56,693 bases of DNA from Oscillospiraceae bacterium (GTDB lineage: Bacteria > Bacillota > Clostridia > Oscillospirales > Ruminococcaceae): the NCBI GenBank assembly GCA_031253495.1, contig JAIRWC010000045.1, positions 1 to 56,693 on the forward strand, given 5' to 3'. A program made the translations under genes and the position numbers. Shown here piece after piece: positions 41,571 through 50,195 of the stretch; the stretch's first letter is position 1, and each line of letters begins with the position of its first letter. The notes beneath the pieces are model-generated. The model made no database searches, was not told the origin of the DNA, and worked only from the letters and a program-made list of their open reading frames with translations.

Positions 41571-41598
41571 AAAATTCCTCTTTTTCAGGGGAATTTTT
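41571..41598 (+). terminator. Rho-independent terminator after xer gene
   Basis: AAAATTCCTC and GGGGAATTTTT form a hairpin (one G-T type pair) that runs into a T tract, 7 bp after the stop. Confidence 0.8.
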
Positions 41599-41669
41599 AT
41601 ACATATAGCATAAAAATCGTTCTCAATCGCGTATTTTTTTTGCCATGTTTACAGTAAAAAAAATACGTC

Positions 41670-41698
41670 TTGCATTATTCCCCGTTTTTTGATATAAT
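41670..41698 (+). promoter_or_regulatory. Promoter for pst operon
   Basis: TTGCAT and TATAAT are separated by 17 bp, 50 bp before the first pstB. GTTTACAG with an A-rich run lies just upstream of the -35 box and might be part of a PhoP site, but no clear direct repeat is visible. Confidence 0.75.
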
Positions 41699-41748
41699 TG
41701 CCTTGGGTAAATTTTTTGTAAAATTCGGACAAATCACAGGTAAGCATC

Positions 41749-42540
41749 ATGCCGAAACCTCCGGGAAAGTCTAAGCTGACGACCAGGGCGATAAATCTTT
41801 ATTACGGTAATTATCACGCTTTGGGGGATATTACGGTGGAAATACCGGAGTGTGCCGTTACGGCGGTTATCGGGCCGTCGGGGTGCGGCAAATCCTCTTT
41901 TTTACGTCTTTTTAACCGCATGAACGATTTAATCCCGACCGCCAGGGTGGAAGGCGAGGCTTTTATAGACGGCGCCCCCGTTTACGGGAAAGATTCGGAC
42001 GCCGTGTCGCTGAGGAAAAGGGTCGGCATGGTTTTTCAAAAGCCGAACGTTTTCCCGATGAGCATTTATGAGAACATCGTTATCGGACCCAGGCACCACG
42101 GCGTGAAAAACCGCGGCGAATTGGACGCCGTCGTCGAGAGGTGCCTTGCCCAAGTCGCGTTGTGGGACGAGTTGAAGGACGTCGGCATCAGGAACAAATC
42201 CGGATTGGAGCTTTCTTCGGGGCAGCGGCAGCGCTTATGTATCGCCCGCGCGCTCGCGGTTGACCCGGAGGTTATACTGATGGACGAATCCTGCAGCGCC
42301 CTCGACCCCGAGTCAACCATGAAAATCGAGGAGCTGATGGCGGATTTGGCTTGCCGGTATACCATTATAATTGTTACTCACAATATGGAGCAGGCGTTGA
42401 GGGTGTCCGATATGTCGGCGTTTTTTATGATTGACGGGGACAAAGTGGGGAGATTGGTTGAATACGCCCCCACCATCGATATGTTTTACGCCCCTAAAGA
42501 CAAGCGAACGGAAGATTACATCACGGGGCGGTTCGGATAG
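41749..42540 (+). CDS. pstB: Phosphate ABC transporter ATPase PstB, catalytic copy
   Basis: The 263-aa product powers PstCA phosphate uptake. Walker [10 protein letters not shown] (42-50) is intact, as are the Q-loop Gln97 ([13 protein letters not shown]), Walker B VILMDE with Glu180, and His211 (VTHNMEQA). The signature is LSSGQ (155-159) instead of LSGGQ, and Walker B continues Ser rather than Pro. It is first in the operon, before pstS, whereas pstB normally follows pstA. A second pstB closes the operon with the opposite set of changes, so the two probably form a heterodimer. Confidence 0.93.
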   Translation: MPKPPGKSKLTTRAINLYYGNYHALGDITVEIPECAVTAVIGPSGCGKSSFLRLFNRMNDLIPTARVEGEAFIDGAPVYGKDSDAVSLRKRVGMVFQKPNVFPMSIYENIVIGPRHHGVKNRGELDAVVERCLAQVALWDELKDVGIRNKSGLELSSGQRQRLCIARALAVDPEVILMDESCSALDPESTMKIEELMADLACRYTIIIVTHNMEQALRVSDMSAFFMIDGDKVGRLVEYAPTIDMFYAPKDKRTEDYITGRFG

Positions 42541-42549
42541 GGAGGTTTG

Positions 42550-43389
42550 ATGAAGGTGAAATTCCCCAAACGCGCCGCTTTCGTCATGCTGTCGGCGGTT
42601 ATCCCCGCGTTTATGTCCTCATGCGGCGGCAAAACGGGTATAAGCGTCGTCGTCGCGGGTTCGACGTCGGTTCAGCCTTACGTTGAAATGTTGGCGGAGG
42701 AATACGAACTCCTCTGTCCGGGAATAGTCGTCGATATTCAGGGCGGCGGCTCGTCGGCGGGGGTTACGGCTGTCGAAAGCCGCACCGCCGACGTCGGTAT
42801 GTCTTCCCGCGAGCTCAACGAAAAGGAGCGGGAATTGTGGTCGACGGTGATAGCGAAGGACGGTCTGGCGCTCATAGCGCATCCGGATAACCCCGTCGAT
42901 AACCTCGCCATCGGGCAAATCCGCGATATTTACTCCGGAAAAATCACGAACTGGAGGGAGTTGAACGGCGCGGACGCGAAGATACATATTATTTCACGGG
43001 AAGAGGGTTCCGGAACGAGGAGCGCTTTTGAAGATATGGTGATGGCGGGCGAGCCCGTAACCCCGAAAGCCATCGTGCAAAATTCCAACGGCGCGGTTAG
43101 GCTGTTGGTTTCAAACGACCCGAACGCCGTCGGGTTCATTTCCCTCGGTTTAATCGGGAACCAAGCGGGATTAAAACCGGTAAAGGCGCTGAAGTTAGAC
43201 GGCGTTTCACCCACGCGGGAGAACGTGATAAACGGCGGTTACAGCCTGTACAGACCGTTTTTGCTCGTCGCGGAAAGCGAACCCGAAGGGGCGGCAAAAC
43301 TTTTCGTGGACTTCATTCTTTCGGAGGAAGGGCAGCGGCTGCTGGTTGAAGAAGGGCTTGTGTCTGTTCGGGAAGGAACGGGTGAATGA
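42550..43389 (+). CDS. pstS: Phosphate-binding lipoprotein PstS
   Basis: The 279-aa product has a lipoprotein signal (lipobox MSSC, Cys25) and a PstS/SBP fold: VAGSTSVQPYVEMLAEEY and DIQGGGSSAGVTAV form the phosphate-binding loops, DVGMSSREL and REEGSGTRSAFE complete the site. It captures phosphate outside the membrane for PstCA. ATG at 42550 is used, behind GGAGG at 7 bp; a TTG one codon earlier is possible. Its stop overlaps the pstC start (ATGA). Confidence 0.94.
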   Translation: MKVKFPKRAAFVMLSAVIPAFMSSCGGKTGISVVVAGSTSVQPYVEMLAEEYELLCPGIVVDIQGGGSSAGVTAVESRTADVGMSSRELNEKERELWSTVIAKDGLALIAHPDNPVDNLAIGQIRDIYSGKITNWRELNGADAKIHIISREEGSGTRSAFEDMVMAGEPVTPKAIVQNSNGAVRLLVSNDPNAVGFISLGLIGNQAGLKPVKALKLDGVSPTRENVINGGYSLYRPFLLVAESEPEGAAKLFVDFILSEEGQRLLVEEGLVSVREGTGE

Positions 43390-44237
43390 GGAAGTTTAAA
43401 GAAAAATTATCCGAGCGGATATTTTTCGCGCTGGCTCTCTCCTCCATATCCGTGCTGGCGCTCATCACGCTGTTTATCTTCATAAAGGGCGTCCCCTTAA
43501 TCGCGGAGGTAGGCGCGTTTAAGTTTATTTTCGGGATGAGTTGGGCCCCCGGGAGGGGCGAGTTCGGGATTTTTCCTATGATAATAGGCTCGGTGTCGGT
43601 TACGCTCGGAGCGGCGGTCTTGGGAATCCCCGTCGGAATTTGCTGCAGTATCTTTATGGCCGAATTCGCCCCCGTCTGGATGAGGAACATATTCAGACCC
43701 GCCATACAGTTACTGGCGGGCATCCCTTCGGTGGTTTACGGTTTTTGGGGGTTGCTGTTCGTCGTCCCCGCGATACGGAATTACTTGGGCGGGCCGGGGC
43801 TCAGCATATTGGCGGGCTCCGTAATTCTCGCGATTATGATTTTGCCGACGATTATAAGTATTTCAGAGGTGTCGCTGCTCGCTTTGCCGCGTCATTATAA
43901 AGAGGGGGCGCTGGCGTTGGGCATGACCCATTGGCAGACAATCCGCTCCGTTCAGCTCCCGGCGGCGAAGTCGGGCATAGTAGCGGCGGTTATCTTGGGC
44001 ATAGGGCGCGCTATCGGCGAAACGATGGCGGTTATCATGGTACTGGGAAATTCCGTGGCCGTTCCGCAGTCGGTGCTCGACCCGGTAAGGACGCTGACCA
44101 CCAACATCGGCATAGAAATGGGATACGCGTCCGGCGGGCATCAGCAAGCCCTTTTCGCCACGGGGATAGTGCTGTTTGTCATTATCATGGCTTTAAACGT
44201 ATCCGCGCAGTATATCACCCGGAGGAAAATTAAGTGA
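43386..44237 (+). CDS. pstC: Phosphate permease PstC
   Basis: The 283-aa product has about six membrane helices and the PstC landmarks FGMSWAPGRGEFGIFPMIIG, AGIPSVVYGFWGL and the ATPase-coupling EAA loop region EGALALGMTHWQTIRSVQLP, followed by GRAIGETMAVIMVLGN. With PstA it forms the transmembrane channel. Its stop overlaps pstA's GTG by 4 bp. Confidence 0.94.
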   Translation: MRKFKEKLSERIFFALALSSISVLALITLFIFIKGVPLIAEVGAFKFIFGMSWAPGRGEFGIFPMIIGSVSVTLGAAVLGIPVGICCSIFMAEFAPVWMRNIFRPAIQLLAGIPSVVYGFWGLLFVVPAIRNYLGGPGLSILAGSVILAIMILPTIISISEVSLLALPRHYKEGALALGMTHWQTIRSVQLPAAKSGIVAAVILGIGRAIGETMAVIMVLGNSVAVPQSVLDPVRTLTTNIGIEMGYASGGHQQALFATGIVLFVIIMALNVSAQYITRRKIK

Positions 44238-45124
44238 AACCGACAAAGCCGCCCCCGCGCCGGTTTAATTTTCGCGGTTTTAAACCCCGCGAGATAAAAC
44301 CCCAAACCGTCGAGAAAATCGTCAAAGGCTTCGTCTGGTCGGTGGCGCTTATGGTAATCGCCGTCCTCATATCCATCGTCGTGTTTATACTTTATAAGGG
44401 GCTGCCTGTCATAAATTGGGGCTTTTTGACGGAAATCCCGCGTAAGATGGGGCGCGAGGGCGGTATTTCATCCGCGATTGCGGGAACCTTGCTTGTAACC
44501 GCCGTAGCCGTTTTTATCGCGATGCCATTCGGTATAGGAACGGCTTTTTATTTGGCGGAATATACCCGCGGCAACACCGTAACCCGCGTTATCCGGTTCA
44601 GCGCGGAATCGCTCGCCGGAATACCGTCTATCGTGTACGGGCTGTTCGGTTTTATATTTTTCGTTATGTACCTGAATTTGGGGTGGTCTGTCCTTTCGGG
44701 CGGGTTAACCCTCGCCATTATGATTTTGCCCACCATAATCCGCACGTCGGAAGAGGCTATACGTTCCGTTCCGAACACCTACCGCGAGGTCGGCTTTTCG
44801 TTGGGGGGAACCAAGTGGCAGACGATACGCGGGGCGGTCGCTCCGTCGGCGGTGCGCGGCATAGCCAACGGCGTCATTTTAAGCGTGGGCAGAAGCGTCG
44901 CCGAAACGGCGGCGGTGGTTTTAACCGCCGGTTCGGCTTTACGTATGCCCGCGTCCCTCTCTTCTCCCGCCCGAACCATGGCGGTGCATTTTTACATACT
45001 CGCGACGGAGGGAATCTCGATGGAGAACGCCTACGGAACGGCGGCGATTTTGATTATACTGATTTTCTTCATAAATATCGTCGCCAACACGCTTATTAAC
45101 AGATTTGTGGCGAAAGGGCGGTAA
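44234..45124 (+). CDS. pstA: Phosphate permease PstA
   Basis: The 296-aa product has an N-terminal Pro/Arg-rich tail (about 1-30), then about six helices with PstA marks: AGIPSIVYGLFGFIFFV, the coupling loop EVGFSLGGTKWQTIRGAVAP and GRSVAETAAVVLTAGSA. It pairs with PstC. Start is GTG in a 4-bp overlap with pstC. The second pstB starts 1 bp after its stop. Confidence 0.93.
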   Translation: MKPTKPPPRRFNFRGFKPREIKPQTVEKIVKGFVWSVALMVIAVLISIVVFILYKGLPVINWGFLTEIPRKMGREGGISSAIAGTLLVTAVAVFIAMPFGIGTAFYLAEYTRGNTVTRVIRFSAESLAGIPSIVYGLFGFIFFVMYLNLGWSVLSGGLTLAIMILPTIIRTSEEAIRSVPNTYREVGFSLGGTKWQTIRGAVAPSAVRGIANGVILSVGRSVAETAAVVLTAGSALRMPASLSSPARTMAVHFYILATEGISMENAYGTAAILIILIFFINIVANTLINRFVAKGR

Positions 45125-45125
45125 A

Positions 45126-45899
45126 ATGACGACTTCTTCCGATAAGATAGCCATAAAAGACTTTAATTTTTATTTTAACGAAAAACAGGTGATACACAAC
45201 CTTAACCTCGGCATACCGCCGAATAAGATATTCGCGGTTATCGGACCGGCGAACAGCGGGATTACGACGCTGTTGCGTTCGCTGAACCGCCTGTGCGACC
45301 TTTCGCATGAGGCGAGGCAGGAAGGCGAGATACTGTTGGACGGTCGGAATATCCGCGCGCCGGACGTAAGCGTGACGGAACTGCGCCGCAGGGTGGGTAT
45401 TGTTTTCGACGTGCCTACCCCGCTCCCCATGTCAATATTTGACAATGTGGCATACGGTCCCCGCTTAAACCGGAAAACCCGCGGGAAAAACAAAAGCGCG
45501 CTTTCCGGGATTGCGGAAGAGGCTTTGCGGCAGGCGGCGCTCTGGGACGAGGTTAAGGACAGGCTGAACGCCCCCGCCATGAGTCTGTCCGGCGGGCAGC
45601 AGCAGCGGTTGTGTTTGGCGCGCGTATTGGCTTTAAAGCCGGAGGTTATACTGCTTGACAGGCCGTGTTCCGGGCTTGACCCCATATCCACGGCCAAAAT
45701 CGAGGATTCGCTTATCGAACTGAAAAATCGGTTCACCATCGTCATTTCCCCGCATAACATACAGCAGGCGGGGCGCGTTTCCGACAGGATAGCGTTTATG
45801 CTTATGGGGCGCTTAATAGAGGAGGGCGCGAACGCCGACGTCTTTTCAAACCCGAAAGACCAAAGAACGAGCGATTATATCACGGGGAGATTTGGTTAA
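45126..45899 (+). CDS. Degenerate PstB paralogue, predicted non-catalytic
   Basis: The 257-aa product is clearly PstB-like along its length, including the family end [11 protein letters not shown], but its catalytic motifs are broken. Walker A reads GPANSGITT (40-48), with Ile46 for the essential Lys. The Q-loop Gln is Asp95 (GIVFDVPTPLPMS). After Walker B the catalytic Glu is Arg179 (VILLDRPCSGLD). The signature LSGGQ (154-158) and His210 are intact. The frame is open with no stops and normal codon use, so it is not a pseudogene. The intact LSGGQ would complete the live site of the first PstB, while its own dead site faces that protein's altered LSSGQ. Confidence 0.88.
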   Translation: MTTSSDKIAIKDFNFYFNEKQVIHNLNLGIPPNKIFAVIGPANSGITTLLRSLNRLCDLSHEARQEGEILLDGRNIRAPDVSVTELRRRVGIVFDVPTPLPMSIFDNVAYGPRLNRKTRGKNKSALSGIAEEALRQAALWDEVKDRLNAPAMSLSGGQQQRLCLARVLALKPEVILLDRPCSGLDPISTAKIEDSLIELKNRFTIVISPHNIQQAGRVSDRIAFMLMGRLIEEGANADVFSNPKDQRTSDYITGRFG

Positions 45900-45976
45900 A
45901 AAGATAATTTTTAAATATTTTTTAACATATTTTATACAAAATTGTCATTGTTTGTTATTATTTGCGAAAAAATCCG

Positions 45977-46005
45977 TTGACTTTTAACGGAATGTGTGCT
46001 ATAAT
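45977..46005 (+). promoter_or_regulatory. Promoter for GGDEF gene
   Basis: TTGACT and TATAAT are separated by 17 bp with TGC before the -10 box, 52 bp upstream of the ATG. Confidence 0.85.
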
Positions 46006-46057
46006 GCCGATAATTGAAAGCGTCGGTATAATTATTTGATGAACGGAGATTCCGGAA

Positions 46058-47578
46058 ATGGCAAAAAAAAGCAAAACCAAAGGGGCGGGCGCGCAAGATA
46101 AAGCCGCGGTTTCAACCTCTTCTTTCGGTGAAAAGCTGAAAAATTATTCCGTGCGAAAAAAGGTCAAATTCCTTGTCATAAGCGTGTGCGCTTTATCGGC
46201 GCTTATCGTTTGCCTGTCGGCGTTCGTCATATCGGCGGTGATGACGTCGAACTCGCTGAACGCGGCGAAAGCCCTCGGCAACAGGGCTGTCGCCGAATCG
46301 CAAAATTCGCTGAGCGAGCAGTCTAAGGTTCTGCTGGATGAAATCGCCGTCGAACAGGCGCGGATTTGCGCGGAACTTTTCGGCGATACGGAAGATTATA
46401 TGGACAACCTCCCCGACGTCTTGGCTTTTATAAGCGCGAAAAGCGTCGGGTTCACGTTCATTCTGGAGATTGACTCGGGCGAATACATAGCCCACCCCGA
46501 CGGCAATTTCGACGCGAAGAGCGTGGAGGATTTTATCGGCGCCTATAAAGAAAAGAAAATCAAGCGTATCACCAACCCCGTAACGGGGAAAAGCGAGGAG
46601 GTTTACGTCGCTTTTTCCGAGATAAAGCTCGCCGGCGCGGAGTACGCGTTGGGCGTCGCCATGACAAAATCCGAAATGATTTCGGAATACGGCGAGCTTG
46701 CCGAGAAAATAAAGGCGGGCATGATTGAGACCGATAAAGAGATAAAAGACATTTCAAACATGTTGACGGTCATCCTCCTCGGGGTGTCGGCGGGGTTGTC
46801 GGTCGCGGTAATAGTCCTGCTCGTCAAGAATTTGAACAAAATGGTGTCAATTCCGCTTTCCGGTTTGGTTTTCGACATTAAAAACAAGACCGAGGGAATA
46901 GACGAAATAAAAATCAGCAAGGAAACAAATAACGAGTTGCTCATACTTGAAAGCGCCCTATTCCAGCTGATTGACAGCCTGAAGGAAAATATGGAGGACG
47001 TTCTCCAGCTTAGCGGTCTTACCGAAAAGTTTGAAAACAGCGCGAATTTCGATATGCTTACGGGCGTTTTCAACCGCAGGCGGTTTTATGAGCTTGTTCA
47101 GCAACACGCCGTCATCGCCGCGAGGAAAAACGCCCCCACTTTCGTCATTATGCTTGATTTGGACCATTTTAAAAGGGTTAACGACACTTATGGGCACGCC
47201 GCGGGCGACGAGGTGCTTAAGACGATTGCGGGGAGGATAAAAGACACCGTGCGCCCCTCCGACCTTTTCGGAAGGTACGGCGGCGAAGAGTTTATCATGT
47301 TCATTTCCGTTTCCGACACGAGCAACGCGAACACTTTCGCGGAACGTATCCGCCTTAATATTGAATCGGCCCCCGTCGTTTTTGAAGATATATCCATCCC
47401 GGTAACGGCGAGTATGGGGTTGGCGCAGGTCGCTCCCGACACGGATTTTGACACGGCGCAAAAGAACGCCGACGCCGCGCTTTACAAAGCGAAAGAAAAC
47501 GGCAGAAACCGCGTTGAGATTTATTCGGAGGAAAATTTTAAGCAGGCGGACGAAGAACAAAGCGAGGGCGAGGCTTAG
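46058..47578 (+). CDS. Membrane diguanylate cyclase (GGDEF)
   Basis: The 506-aa product has a Lys-rich cytoplasmic start, transmembrane helices at about 37-62 and 238-258 around an extracellular domain of about 175 residues with a Cache-like FTFILEIDSGEYIAHPDG segment, a short coiled linker and a GGDEF domain. FDMLTGVFNRRRFYEL opens the domain, DLDHFKRVNDTYGHAAGDE is the metal and substrate site, and GGEEF (408-412) is the active-site loop. The inhibitory I-site RPSD (399-402) is intact, so product feedback is expected. It should make cyclic di-GMP in response to an external ligand. It stands alone behind its own promoter. Confidence 0.93.
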   Translation: MAKKSKTKGAGAQDKAAVSTSSFGEKLKNYSVRKKVKFLVISVCALSALIVCLSAFVISAVMTSNSLNAAKALGNRAVAESQNSLSEQSKVLLDEIAVEQARICAELFGDTEDYMDNLPDVLAFISAKSVGFTFILEIDSGEYIAHPDGNFDAKSVEDFIGAYKEKKIKRITNPVTGKSEEVYVAFSEIKLAGAEYALGVAMTKSEMISEYGELAEKIKAGMIETDKEIKDISNMLTVILLGVSAGLSVAVIVLLVKNLNKMVSIPLSGLVFDIKNKTEGIDEIKISKETNNELLILESALFQLIDSLKENMEDVLQLSGLTEKFENSANFDMLTGVFNRRRFYELVQQHAVIAARKNAPTFVIMLDLDHFKRVNDTYGHAAGDEVLKTIAGRIKDTVRPSDLFGRYGGEEFIMFISVSDTSNANTFAERIRLNIESAPVVFEDISIPVTASMGLAQVAPDTDFDTAQKNADAALYKAKENGRNRVEIYSEENFKQADEEQSEGEA

Positions 47579-47584
47579 TTCCTT

Positions 47585-48679
47585 TCACGCGTTAAACCTA
47601 AAAAACACGACGTCCCCGTCTTTCATAACGTACTCTTTGCCCTCCAGCCGGACGAGCCCTTTTTCTTTCGCCGCCGCCATATTGCCGCAAGCCGCCAGTT
47701 CGTCGAACGAAACAACCTCCGCCCTTATGAAGCCCCTTTCAAAATCGGTGTGGATTTTCCCCGCCGCTTTGGGGGCTTTTGTGCCGCGTTCGATTGTCCA
47801 TGCTCTCACCTCTTGCGGTCCCGCCGTAAGAAAAGAGATTAACCCCAGCAAACCGTAACCTTCGCGGATAACTCGGCTTAACCCCGATTCCGCCAGTCCC
47901 AGTTCCGCTAAAAAATCCTCTCTGTCGGCTTCGTCCATTTCGGCGATTTCCGCCTCCGTTTGGGCGCATATCGGCAGCAACCCGCTCTTTTCCGCCGCGG
48001 CGATTTCAGCTAAAACCGCGTAATTGTGGTTTTGTTTCGCGTCCGCCGTGAAATCCTTTTCAGAAAGGTTGCCCGCGTATATTACGGGTTTATTCGATAA
48101 AAGCGGCGTCGTTTTTATCATCGCGGCTTCGTCCGGGGCGAACGGGTAGCTCCGCGCCGAATGACCGTCCTCTAAATGCCCGATAAGCGATTCAATCAAA
48201 TCGGTTTCTTTTTTTAACGATTTATCGCCTTTCAGCATCTTTTTCGCCTTATCCAAACGCCGCGACAATATTTCCAAATCCGTGAAAATCAATTCTAAAT
48301 TAACGGTTTCGACGTCCCGCTTCGCGTTGACGGAACCGTCGACGTGGACGATGTTCCCGTCCTCGAAACAGCGTACGACGTGGATAATCGCGTCGGCCTC
48401 GCGAATATCCGCGAGAAACTTGTTCCCTAATCCCTCGCCTTTGGACGCGCCTTTGACAAGCCCCGCTATATCCATAAATTCCAGCGTCGCGGGGGTGAGT
48501 TTTTCGGGTTTGTACATTTCGCGCAATTTGTTCAGCCGCTCGTCGGGAACGGATACGACGCCGACGTTCGGCTCGATTGTGCAAAAGGGGTAATTCGCCG
48601 ATTCCGCGCCCGCCGACGTCAAGGCGTTGAACAGGGTGCTTTTCCCGACGTTGGGGAGTCCGACCATGCCTAATTTCAT
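47585..48679 (-). CDS. ychF: Redox-regulated ATPase YchF
   Basis: YchF is a universally conserved Obg-like P-loop ATPase that binds ribosomes and is linked to stress responses. The 364-aa product has Walker A GLPNVGKSTLF, the switch region LEFMDIAGLVKGASKGEGLG, ADAIIHVVRCF and the C-terminal TGS domain (GKIHTDFERGFIRAEVVSFD). Its stop is 6 bp from the convergent GGDEF gene. The ribosome site is GAGGAAA. Confidence 0.96.
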   Translation of the reverse strand: MKLGMVGLPNVGKSTLFNALTSAGAESANYPFCTIEPNVGVVSVPDERLNKLREMYKPEKLTPATLEFMDIAGLVKGASKGEGLGNKFLADIREADAIIHVVRCFEDGNIVHVDGSVNAKRDVETVNLELIFTDLEILSRRLDKAKKMLKGDKSLKKETDLIESLIGHLEDGHSARSYPFAPDEAAMIKTTPLLSNKPVIYAGNLSEKDFTADAKQNHNYAVLAEIAAAEKSGLLPICAQTEAEIAEMDEADREDFLAELGLAESGLSRVIREGYGLLGLISFLTAGPQEVRAWTIERGTKAPKAAGKIHTDFERGFIRAEVVSFDELAACGNMAAAKEKGLVRLEGKEYVMKDGDVVFFRFNA

Positions 48680-48715
48680 TTTACGTTTCCTCGTATAATA
48701 TAGTATATAACCGTT

Positions 48716-50170
48716 TTATTTTAAAAAGGGTTCCGCCGCGATAATTTTTTTCCCGTATTTATCGGATACGCGCCTTTCAAATTCGGTTAAGTCAAAGTCG
48801 GGCGGGGGCGGGATTAAGTCCTCGCCCGAAACGTTTATCCCGCATATTCTTTCAACCTTGAGCGTAACGATTTTATCATGCGTTTTTGAGTAACCGAGAA
48901 TATGGTACCTGTCTTTAATCAGCAAAAATTTATACGGGCTGAAGCGGTAGCCGCCGATACTGTTATCCGATTCCCTGTATTTGAAAGCGACTTGCCTGTT
49001 GTTTCGCATTGCCGTTTGAATAGTTTCCGCCGCGGCGCAAACGCCGCCGTTTCGCTTTTTTGAATATAACGCGGCGCAGACTAACGCCGTCAACGGCATT
49101 GTCAGAAGGATGCCGAGGCTGCCGATTAAAGCCTGCATAAACTCGACGACGACCAATTCCCTGTTTAACAGCTCCGTGAAAGAACCCGCGTAAACAATCA
49201 AAAGCAAAACCACGGACAACGAACTGCCGATATACGCGAGCACAAGCGTGTTTGTGGTCGCGCCCATTATGTCTTTTCCTATATTGACGCCGGACTTGAA
49301 TATGTCGGCGAACTTCAACCCCGGCGCCTGTTCCTTTATCTCCCAAAGCGCGGAAGCCATGGATACCGCGACGTCTATAACGGCCCCTACCGCCCCTATG
49401 ACAATTCCGGCGAATATAACCGCTTTTAAGTCAATCGGCGTCTTCGTGGGCAGGTACAGCAAAGAAAGCGATTCGCCGTCCAACATCCCCGTCAGCCCCG
49501 TTACGCTTCTCATAAAAAGCGTCAGGAGGCCGGCGGCGACAATACCGCCGAAACAACCCGCGACCGCGGCGAGCGATTTTATGTTTACGCCGTAAATAAT
49601 AAAAAGCGTAACGACTATCGAATATACGCACACAATAATCGACGATACATAGATGTTTTTCCCCGATAAGATTGAAGGTATGAACACGGCGAAAATCGCG
49701 GCGCAGGTAAAACCGAGCGAAAGTATGGCGTTCAATCCCTTAATCCTGCCGAAGAACAGCAGCAATACGATAAACGCCGCCCCCAAAATTATAATCTTGT
49801 CTATCTTGACGTACCCGCCGTAATGCCATTCTTCGCCCGCGTACAGCAAGATAACCTTATCCCCCGTATCCACCCTTTTATCGAAACTTGATATGTGGTT
49901 GCCGAAAATCTGCGTGGCGGTTAATGTTTCGCCTTTTTGAGCGCCTTTCGTAACCGTCGCCTCGAACGTTACCACCGTATCGCCCAATTCGGTGTAAGAC
50001 GTTCCCAGCACCCTGCCCACTTTGGTTTCGACGGTTAAGTGATAATATTCGTCGTAATTGATAACCATGCCATCAACGGCGATTTTATTGCCGGCGTAAA
50101 GGAACAACAAAGCGAACAGTATAATCGCGAAATAAATAATTATATTTAAAACGCGCTTGCTTACTTTCAT
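48716..50170 (-). CDS. YibE/F membrane protein fused to a WYL domain
   Basis: The 484-aa product has the YibE/F architecture over about 1-375: one N-terminal helix, an extracellular beta-rich domain (about 35-115), then about seven helices with conserved stretches such as GAVGAVIDVAVSMASALWEI and DIMGATTNTLVLAYIGSSL. From residue 381 a soluble domain follows: IQTAMRNNRQVAFKYRES, YRFSPYKFLLIKDRYHILGY and TLKVERICGINV match the WYL-domain pattern (helix, Tyr-rich strand, Pro, Tyr-x-x-x-Gly-Tyr, and terminal Arg-Ile). WYL domains usually regulate transcription factors or defence proteins by ligand binding. Such a fusion is not a YibE/F arrangement I know. The frame is continuous. Confidence 0.75.
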   Translation of the reverse strand: MKVSKRVLNIIIYFAIILFALLFLYAGNKIAVDGMVINYDEYYHLTVETKVGRVLGTSYTELGDTVVTFEATVTKGAQKGETLTATQIFGNHISSFDKRVDTGDKVILLYAGEEWHYGGYVKIDKIIILGAAFIVLLLFFGRIKGLNAILSLGFTCAAIFAVFIPSILSGKNIYVSSIIVCVYSIVVTLFIIYGVNIKSLAAVAGCFGGIVAAGLLTLFMRSVTGLTGMLDGESLSLLYLPTKTPIDLKAVIFAGIVIGAVGAVIDVAVSMASALWEIKEQAPGLKFADIFKSGVNIGKDIMGATTNTLVLAYIGSSLSVVLLLIVYAGSFTELLNRELVVVEFMQALIGSLGILLTMPLTALVCAALYSKKRNGGVCAAAETIQTAMRNNRQVAFKYRESDNSIGGYRFSPYKFLLIKDRYHILGYSKTHDKIVTLKVERICGINVSGEDLIPPPPDFDLTEFERRVSDKYGKKIIAAEPFLK

Positions 50171-50195
50171 AGCCTTATCCTTGCCTTTTTTGTTT

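Noticed and set aside
41641-41669. Pho box upstream of the pst promoter
   Set aside because: Only one TTTACA-like element is visible; the direct repeats expected for PhoP binding are not clear.
45126-45899. Second pstB as a decaying pseudogene
   Set aside because: The frame is intact, codon use is normal, the gene is tightly packed in the operon, and LSGGQ and the family C-terminus are conserved; selective loss of only catalytic residues fits a functional regulatory subunit.
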